Shown one piece after another: positions 14,595 to 20,591 of a stretch of DNA of 20,591 nucleotides (position 1 is the first letter of the stretch; every line of letters starts with the position of its first letter). The stretch comes from Nemertoderma westbladi (Eukaryota; Xenacoelomorpha; Nemertodermatida; Nemertodermatidae), in NCBI GenBank assembly GCA_032718475.1, contig JAUCBJ010007144.1:1-20591 (forward strand). Reading direction: 5' to 3'. The notes under the pieces were generated by a model. That model saw nothing but the letters and a program-made list of their open reading frames with translations. It was not told where the DNA came from and did no database searches. Position numbers and translations under genes: made by a program.

Positions 14595-16105
14595 TTAAAT
14601 TAACCCCGGTACTACATCAGGGCTGTTTGGCGTAGGTAAAGACTGGTGATTTTGTGCTCCGGTCACTCCAGCAGATACCGTGGTTCTTTTGGCTGTTCAA
14701 GGGTGAAGTATATCATTATTTTGCGTAATTATATTATTTGAATTATTTTTGTGTATTCGGATCTAAATTATTACTTGAAATATTAAGGTTACTATGTGCG
14801 TTTAAATTGTAATCGTTCGGGTTTAAATTACTACTATCGGGCAAAATATTATTTCCTGCAATGAAAGTTTGATTAGGGTTATCCACTACGGTACTATTAA
14901 TATTAACGTTCTCTAAGGTATTGTTATTACCCCCCCGCCCGTACGATTACACCACTCTTGGGTCTGTCGTCCAGTCCCTGTAAGTGGGGTATTAACAAAT
15001 GTTTCCATAACTTCTGGCTCCCCATAAATACTACCCGAGCCAGCCTCACTTTCTAACAGCCCCAACTGCGCCAGTTCTAGTCGGCGCTTTTGTTTGGCTT
15101 GATATTGCATAAGCCTCCTCAACCGGGCGTGCATATCATCCCGTACACGCTTTCCCATTCTCTCTCTCTCCCTATCCTCTCGCAAACTCTGGTCAGCCAA
15201 TTCCGCCTCTCTCGCAATCCTCTCAAGTCGTCTTGGCTCAAGCTCTTTTCGCTCGGTCACCCCTCTCGCCTCACGTTCTTTTCGTTCATTCTTTTCTCTT
15301 GCCTCACGCTCTTTACGTTCACTCGCCTCTTTCGCCTCTCGCTCTTTGCGTTCACGCGCCTCTTTCAGCCTCTCGCTTTTCTCGCTCCTTTCCTTCCCTT
15401 TTTTCTATCTCCTCACACTCCCTAAAGTTTCTTGCGACCCTCTCGGCCCTCTCTTTATTCTCTCTGGCCAACTCTCTCTCTTTCTTTAGCAACGCAGCTC
15501 CCTCCTCCAGCTGCCTCTCTAACTCCTTTTGGTCTAGCACCACAATATCCAACTGGCACGCCAGATCTATTTCTAGCACCCTTCTTACTTTTGCAAAGGA
15601 TGTAGCAGACTTGTCGGTCGCGACGGACTCCCGTCGCCTCCCCGTCCTACTAACTTTCCCCCACTTTCTGAGGCTTTCGCCGACCAAAGAGACCAAATCC
15701 TCGGGGTTAACCTCGGATTCGCCCTCACGCGGTCTCTCCCAACCCACTAACTTAATTCCCCTGGCATCCACTAAGTACGGCCCTATGTACACTACACCGG
15801 GCTCCATACCCCTAGATTGCCACAGTTCGGGTGGGCTGTCCGTCGCCCTCGGCCTGTGGCTGGCCGGCGACATCGGTACCTCGTGCGCCGTTGTGCGTCG
15901 ACTCGTTTCTCCCTACTCTCCACTCGCTCGTCCCTCGTTGTGGTAGACGGCCGCCCTCCGCCTGAGCTACCGGTTCGCTCCTCTCCGGCGAGTCCGGTGT
16001 TGCGGGTCGATACCGTCGCGTCGCAGCCTCGCGGATCGTTTCGTTCGTATCGTCCGGGGTCCGCGGCGGTGTCGTCTCTCCCTCTGAATCTCGGGGTTCA
16101 CTCAT
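14595..16105 (-). pseudogene. Gag-like pseudogene of the BEL/Pao-like family (second copy)
   Basis: It starts at ATG 16105, 68 nt after the LTR end, and its N-terminus closely matches the plus-strand Gag-like ORF at 2937 (TTPPRTPD, TIREAATRR, DVAGQPQAEG). About 75 residues present in the other copy are deleted near 15815-15870. The shared GVVYIGPYLVDAR and ESVATDKSAT blocks follow, then a charged helix of roughly 150 residues rich in Glu, Arg and Lys. This ends near 14985 in a GLLESEAGSG linker, an Asn-rich segment and a Ser/Thr/Pro tail to 14595. The frame is broken near 15370, at a G7 run (14930-14936), at an A5 run (near 14740) and by a TGA near 14698. No protease follows. Together the two copies outline a longer Gag than either retains. 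Confidence 0.7.
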
Positions 16106-16173
16106 CTTTGTCTGTCTCTCTCTCTTTATGGCTGAACAGTCACAGTTCTTTAGGTCAGCTGGTAACTTTACAC

Positions 16174-16767
16174 TGTGACAGGATCAGAGGATCCCGACCG
16201 AGTATGGTTTATTTACGCGTCAAGGGCTGCACCGTTTGATTGGAAAAGATAAAGTTTGTTGTTCTGATATTCTTGATAAGCGGTAAAATATATATATAGT
16301 ATACAATAGTGAAATAACAGATAGCATGAGATAACTGAATTGACTGTAAGTACCGATAAAATACAATAATTGGTGACGGCGATGACGGTGTAAAGTGTTG
16401 CCGTACTGCCCTAAGCAACTGAGATAACTGAACACTTGGCACTAACCGATAATATTATATACCTACATTACCTATGGCCATTGTACTCAGCGGATGCATC
16501 TCTTGGCTCTCATTGGCCAATAACCTAATTCTCGCCCTCAACTCTGTGGGAGTGTTTCCCCCCCCCCCCCCCCCCCCCACTGCTGTTACTTTCCCTTCCC
16601 GGAGGTTTAACCTATAACCTCTATTGTGTGTCCTTTGGGGTTTGTCGTCCCCGTTTATTGGGGGTGACACAAGGTTGATTGGCAATCAACCTCGTGCTTC
16701 CCAATATTGCTTAAAGGCGTCCTTTCCCAACTTTATGGGGTGGTTAGCGGAATTGAATCCGTTAACA
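16174..16767 (-). repeat. 594-bp LTR of the BEL/Pao-like family, minus strand
   Basis: On the minus strand it begins TGTTAACGGATTCAATTCCG and ends GATCCTGTCACA, and is colinear with 17091-17683. It directly precedes the minus-strand Gag pseudogene, so it is the 5' LTR of that copy. It carries a stem-loop (16668-16695), an AATAAA between CCCC and GGGG, an expanded G21 run (C21 at 16558-16578 on plus) where the other LTR has G6, and a complete promoter. No polypurine tract precedes it, which agrees with a 5' LTR. Confidence 0.85.
16429..16516 (-). promoter_or_regulatory. LTR promoter: CCAAT, TATA and initiator (minus strand)
   Basis: GGCCAATGAG places the CCAAT box at 16516-16512. TATATAATATT starts at 16461 and TTCAGTT has its A at 16429, 32 nt from the TATA start. 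The order and spacing equal those of the plus-strand LTR. Confidence 0.6.
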
Positions 16768-17090
16768 AAGAGAGAGTAGAGTGGAGTTAGAGTGGAGCCG
16801 AAGTGGAGTTAGAGTGAGAAGTTAGAGTTCAGAGTGAGGGAGTTTTTAAAATTGTGTGAGGATTCCACAATTGTCTCAAACAGAGATGCCAGATGTCTTA
16901 GTGCAACATAGGTTGCGGTTGCACCAAGAAGGGGTAGTAATATCATACCCAGAGGGAGCGGCCTGGAAAGCCGACTCCAAGTAAAAGAACTCCACCCCAC
17001 ATCCGATAGTAGATCGGGTTCCAGCGGAATTGAAGCGCACTCATAGGTGATGCTATCTTCTCACCAGGAAGATAGCATGGGGGGGGGGAG
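16768..17090. other. 323-bp segment between two opposed LTRs
   Basis: On the plus strand it ends in a G10 tract (17079-17088) plus AG just before the LTR at 17091, as a polypurine tract should. It is therefore probably the 3' internal end of the plus-strand element. On the minus strand a 63-codon frame (17000-16809) has a hydrophobic core (LGMILLPLLGATATYVAL) that looks membrane-spanning, but it lacks a recognised partner. AGTGGAGTTAGAG-type short repeats occupy 16775-16835. Which strand codes, if either, cannot be settled. Confidence 0.35.
17079..17090 (+). promoter_or_regulatory. Polypurine tract before the plus-strand LTR
   Basis: GGGGGGGGGGAG lies directly before the TGTGAGCGG start of the LTR. 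It is the expected primer site for plus-strand DNA synthesis, which marks this as a 3' LTR. Confidence 0.6.
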
Positions 17091-17683
17091 TGTGAGCGGA
17101 TTCAATTCCGCCTCATTACCCCCATAAAGTTGGGAAGTGGCACCCTTTTCAGTAATATTGGAGATACGAGATTGATAACAACCAATCTCGTATCGCACCC
17201 AATAATGGGGATAACACAAACCCCAAAAGCCACACAAAGGGAGGTTAGAGGTCAAACCACCTCGAGAGGGAAAAGTAACCAACAAGGGCCAACAGGGGGG
17301 AAGCACTCCCAGAGAGGTGAAAGGTGTGAATTAGGTTATCAGCCAATAGGAGCGGGGGAAAGCATCCACTGGACAAAGGCCACAGTAAAGTAGAGGCAAT
17401 CACATATATATTATGCTGTTACTGATCCCATTATTCAGTTTACTCAGTCATCAGTTTAGTGCAGGCCGGCAACATAGTTTGACCGTCATTGCGGTGCTGC
17501 TATACATATATCATCAATATTTACCGGTCATTCATTTACTCAGTGCTACCATCAGTTTATATTATACCGGTATTATCCGTTGAACACCGAACTCAAACCC
17601 TTTTGAATTTTACCATATCCACCCATCAGCCTGCTGTGACGCGTAGGAACTAAACCCGGTCGGGATCCCTTGATCCCGTCACA
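17091..17683 (+). repeat. 593-bp LTR of the BEL/Pao-like family, plus strand (3' LTR or solo)
   Basis: It begins TGTGAGCGGATTCAATTCCG and ends GATCCCGTCACA. U3 holds a 12-bp perfect stem-loop (17163-17194) and a CCAAT box (17343-17347). R should start at A17437. U5 contains GACGCGTA and the terminal hairpin GGGATC-cctt-GATCCC (17662-17677). The bases after 17683 are antisense LINE, so the LTR lies against a LINE break. No short flanking duplication is visible. Confidence 0.88.
17343..17437 (+). promoter_or_regulatory. LTR promoter: CCAAT, TATA and initiator (plus strand)
   Basis: CAGCCAATAGG (CCAAT 17343-17347) is followed by TATATATTA at 17405-17413 and TTCAGTTTACTCAGT with the predicted start at A17437, 32 nt from the TATA start. 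All elements recur in the minus-strand LTR. Confidence 0.6.
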
Positions 17684-19159
17684 CAGGATATAGCAGCAGT
17701 TGTTGCATTGCGGGTTTCCTTATAGTGTGTAAGCGTTACCTGGTTTTTGTTTCTTTCATAAGCCTGCATTGACTTGTGTTTTGCAGATATCAGTTGTAGA
17801 ATACTGGGTGTAACCCATGGTTCTGCATTGGTCCGTACACGTTTAGTATGCATTGGGGCTAGTGTGTTAGGTTATCTTGCAGCACATTGGTTAAGAGTGT
17901 GGCTGCTCTATTTACATCCGATATTGAGGTAATTTTGTGCAGCTGTGTGTCAGCTTGCAACCTCTCTAACACAGCCTCTTTGGTATATGACTTGTATGAG
18001 CGGCATTTCCTGTATGTATGGCCGTCTTTGGCTGCTTTGACCTTCTTCCTCGTTACATATACCATGTGATGATCACTAAGACCGCAGTGTATCACGCCAG
18101 AACTGCTGATGATATTATCTGTTGATATGAACACATGATCGATAGTTGTTGATGTTGTTTCAGTAACTCTCGTAGGCTCATTGATCAGTTGTTTTAACGA
18201 CATTGAACGGCAGAAGGATAGTAAGTGATATGCAGGGTCCGAGTAGTGCAACTTTGTTCGTAGTTTCATTGATGGTGTCTTCTTTGTTTCGCTATTGAGC
18301 ATGGTGGTGTCAGCATTCGTATCTCCAAAACATAAACTTCATTGAATGATGATGTGTCCCCCAGAAAGTTCTCCAGGTCTGGGAAGAAGTGTGGTGAAAA
18401 AGCAGAGTGGGGATTGTAAGCAACACAAATTAGTATCGGTTTGGTTGATGGCAGATGAAGTGTAAACATGAGAGCTTCCAGTTGTGTGTCATCCTTTTGT
18501 ATGAGTCTTGAGTAACCTAGTTTGTCTGCGATGTATACCGCAACTCCCCCACCATTCCTGTTGCGGTCATTCCTCTCTAATATGTAGCCATTGATTGCGA
18601 GTTCGCCATTAGGGATAGTTTCGTCTAGCCAAGTTTCAGATAGACAGAGCACCTGAATGATGCCTTGGTTTAATATAATTTGCAGTTTGCCGATTTTTGG
18701 TTTTAGGCTCTGAATATTTTGGTGGGCTATGTGTATCCCGCGCTTGTTGAATACTGAAAATGGAGGTTTGTTAATCTGTTGCCATAGAATCGTAGGAGCT
18801 GGGGTGTAGGCTGTGGACATGTCAAAGACATGGACCAAAGGGGAGCCGGGCACGGCCAGGTGTTGTTGTGTTGAAAGCTCTGGGGGAGGAGGGCAGAGGG
18901 TTGACGGCGCTCCATCTGGGGGAGGAGGGCAGGGCATTGACGGCGCCCCCTTGGGGGGAAGGTGGCAGAGGGTTGACGTGACCCCCTCGGGAGGAGGGGG
19001 GCAGAGGGTTGACGTGAACCCCTCGGGAGGAGGGGGCAGAGCATTGACAGCGTCCCCATGGGGGCAGGGGGGCAGAGGGTTGATGGCACCCCCTCGTGAA
19101 GTCGGTAGGAGGCAGGTAGAGTGTTGACGGCGCCTCCTTGGGGAGACTATGTCTTCCAT
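17684..19159 (-). pseudogene. CR1/L2-like LINE endonuclease with repeat-rich N-terminus, 3'-truncated
   Basis: The minus-strand frame starts at 19159. Residues 25-95 or so are a Pro-rich tandem repeat, and the endonuclease fold begins at HQNIQSLK (146-153). The catalytic ETW is at 175-177, GGGVAVYI at 203-210 and the YNP loop at 248-250. A one-base loss in a T run near 18327 shifts the frame just before the GDxN motif, which reads correctly in the next frame (17859-18302). That frame then shows INEPTRVT, TTIDHVF and LSDHHMVY, so every catalytic position is identifiable. A further shift leads to 17853-17684, a linker with EPWVTPSI, which stops at the LTR. RT is absent. The motif order fits the CR1/L2/Jockey-related LINEs. 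Confidence 0.85.
18878..19130 (-). repeat. Minisatellite of ~36-39 bp encoding Pro-rich repeats
   Basis: About seven imperfect units of the type GGGAGGAGGGCAGAGGGTTGACG (plus strand) lie within the LINE ORF. On the minus strand they encode PPPPEGxxSTLC-type repeats in frame with the endonuclease. Unit lengths are multiples of three, so the frame survived expansion. Confidence 0.8.
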
Positions 19160-19190
19160 ATTTCATTTCTTTGTGTCAGTCGGAACATCA

Positions 19191-19219
19191 TATTATTATT
19201 ATTATTATTATTATTATTT
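19191..19219 (+). repeat. (ATT)n microsatellite
   Basis: About nine ATT triplets in a row, near the 5' end of the antisense LINE. Confidence 0.9.
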
Positions 19220-20591
19220 ATATAAATTTACACTAAATAATGCTATAAATGCCATACATATTGCTATATCTATATCTTAATTTTTTAGTGTTTTCCATAT
19301 TTCGAGTTGCTGTTATATTATTTTAATTACGTAGGTACTATACTATATACGGTCTACCATATTTTATTTAGTTGCATGTTAAACAATTACTGCACGTGAT
19401 TTCTGTTTAATTCCGTTTAATTTAAAGGACCTCCATGGAAACGCGGTATAACCTCATGGGGCTATCCCTAACATTGTACTGTACTATAATTTAATATTAT
19501 GTTGGTTGCATTATTTTTAAAACAGACAATCTCCATATACCGGTTTTTAATATGCTGTTTGCTGTTTATGTTATTGTTATGTACGAAGTTGATAAAAAAC
19601 TTCAACTTCACTCCATACTCTGATACTACCACAAAGGGGGTTTAAGCAGGATGCGTTTCACCTGTCAATTTACTTCAAGGTGAATTGGTGGCAACCAAAT
19701 CAGGTTGACACTTTTAAAAATTAAAATAAAAAAAGAACGGAACATAAATTTAAAAAACTGATCACACAATAAATGGTCAATTTTGACATTGGCTTTCTAC
19801 TGATATAAAAATTAATTTACCTAGTGTATGTATTTTTTTCCAAAAGAAATTTATTTATTTTGAATGCATTTACAGTCTGACAGTGAGGGGAACAGAAAAT
19901 TAATCTGGTTGACTGTTCTACACTGACTGACTGAGTAGGCAGTAGGCGACTGACAACTGACAGGTGTTAGTGTTAGGAGTCTTACGTCTTAGGACTACTG
20001 CAGTAAGGGTCCTACTGCTTTCAGTGTTAGGCAAAAGTAGGCCTAAGCAGCTAGGCTTGTACAGTCTGCAATCTGACAGTTGTAGTTGTACCTAGAATAA
20101 TTGCTGAAATGCAGAAATGCATCGGGTCGGATTGGACTGCATCTGACTGTCTGACTATAAATGCACCCTACTGCCCTACAGCCCTATCTGCCTATAATGT
20201 TTGGTTGCCCTTCTTCTGTTCTTGGGAACTGGCACCAACTTATTTGTTTTAATTTCTTGTGGGACTCTTACAGTCTTATGCCAAAAACGGCAGGTCAAAA
20301 ACTTCCAATTTTGGAACTAGAGGTTACAGTACCGGTATCAAAATTGTAATCATAAATAAACAAAAGCACGTTTAATTTTTTTTATCATGGTGAAAAGTTT
20401 CTAAAGGCATTAAATTATGGTTTTTTGCAAAATTTAGTTAATCCCAGCCCATATTAGCTGACCCTGGACAGAACATCAAAAATTCCAATTTTGGCATGAA
20501 AACTGCCAATTTTGACTGATTCAAGACTGACTTCATCACAGACCGCGATTATATTTCTGGACATATTTTGACTGTAACTGGCACTACCAGC
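19220..20591. other. AT-rich DNA without a supported gene
   Basis: No ORF shows family motifs; the 62-codon frame at 20161-20349 looks like chance. Cryptic simple repeats occur at 19915-20060 (CTGACTGACTG and GCAGTAGG words). A CCAATTTTGG/CCAATTTTG word recurs at 20307, 20484 and 20507. I see no RNA gene or element boundary here. Confidence 0.5.

Noticed and set aside
15233-15946. 237-codon plus-strand ORF rich in Ser, Leu and Phe
   Set aside because: It is the antisense of the Glu/Arg-rich Gag helix, where codons such as GAG/CGC leave the opposite strand free of stops. The minus strand has the homologue at 2937.
20161-20349. 62-codon plus-strand ORF near the right edge
   Set aside because: No domain, no context and low-complexity surroundings; this length is expected by chance.

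Overview
The window reads as a stretch of animal nuclear genome made almost entirely of transposable elements and their debris. BEL/Pao LTR retrotransposon pieces (a family known only from metazoans), two different non-LTR endonucleases, a third non-LTR reverse-transcriptase tail, a tRNA-derived fragment, minisatellites, C21 homopolymers and an (ATT)n microsatellite all point to a repeat-rich, AT-leaning animal, probably an invertebrate. The species cannot be named from sequence alone. No intact host gene was found, and most frames are broken by stops, frameshifts or internal deletions.

Layout. 1-1299: unrecognised, decayed coding-like DNA. 1300-2489: a TGT...ACA repeat of about 1.2 kb (LTR-like family 'X'). 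2490-5035: a plus-strand BEL/Pao-type element (5'-truncated LTR, Gag-like ORF, aspartic protease, Cys-repeat plus membrane segment) that lacks RT, RNase H and integrase. 5065-5754: a minisatellite built of hairpins. 5755-6620: an antisense RTE-like endonuclease. 6627-7114: the C-terminus of a second BEL/Pao polyprotein. 7767-8890: a second copy of repeat X.

9036-14071 is the centrepiece: a transposon of about 5.0 kb with terminal inverted repeats beginning AG and a perfect 6-bp target duplication (TATACC). These are Polinton/Maverick-like hallmarks, but it carries only small or unknown ORFs. Its right part contains an inverted copy of its own left end plus about 1.13 kb of the DNA flanking it on the left, so a pair of inverted arms of about 1.74 kb (7901-9640 and 12161-13896) encloses a 2.5-kb core. 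The core holds a coiled-coil repeat ORF, a C2H2 zinc-finger mini-ORF, a tRNA-like segment and a palindromic 22-bp satellite split by a LINE fragment.

14595-16767 is a minus-strand copy of the same BEL-like family (Gag pseudogene plus 594-bp LTR). 17091-17683 is a plus-strand LTR of that family with a G-rich tract in front. 17684-19159 is an antisense CR1/L2-like endonuclease with an in-frame Pro-rich repeat. 19160-20591 holds only AT-rich DNA and simple repeats.

The genes do not form an operon or pathway; they are nested parasites. The three LTRs of the Gag-bearing family share one promoter architecture and two conserved stem-loops, which is the best evidence of function in the window.
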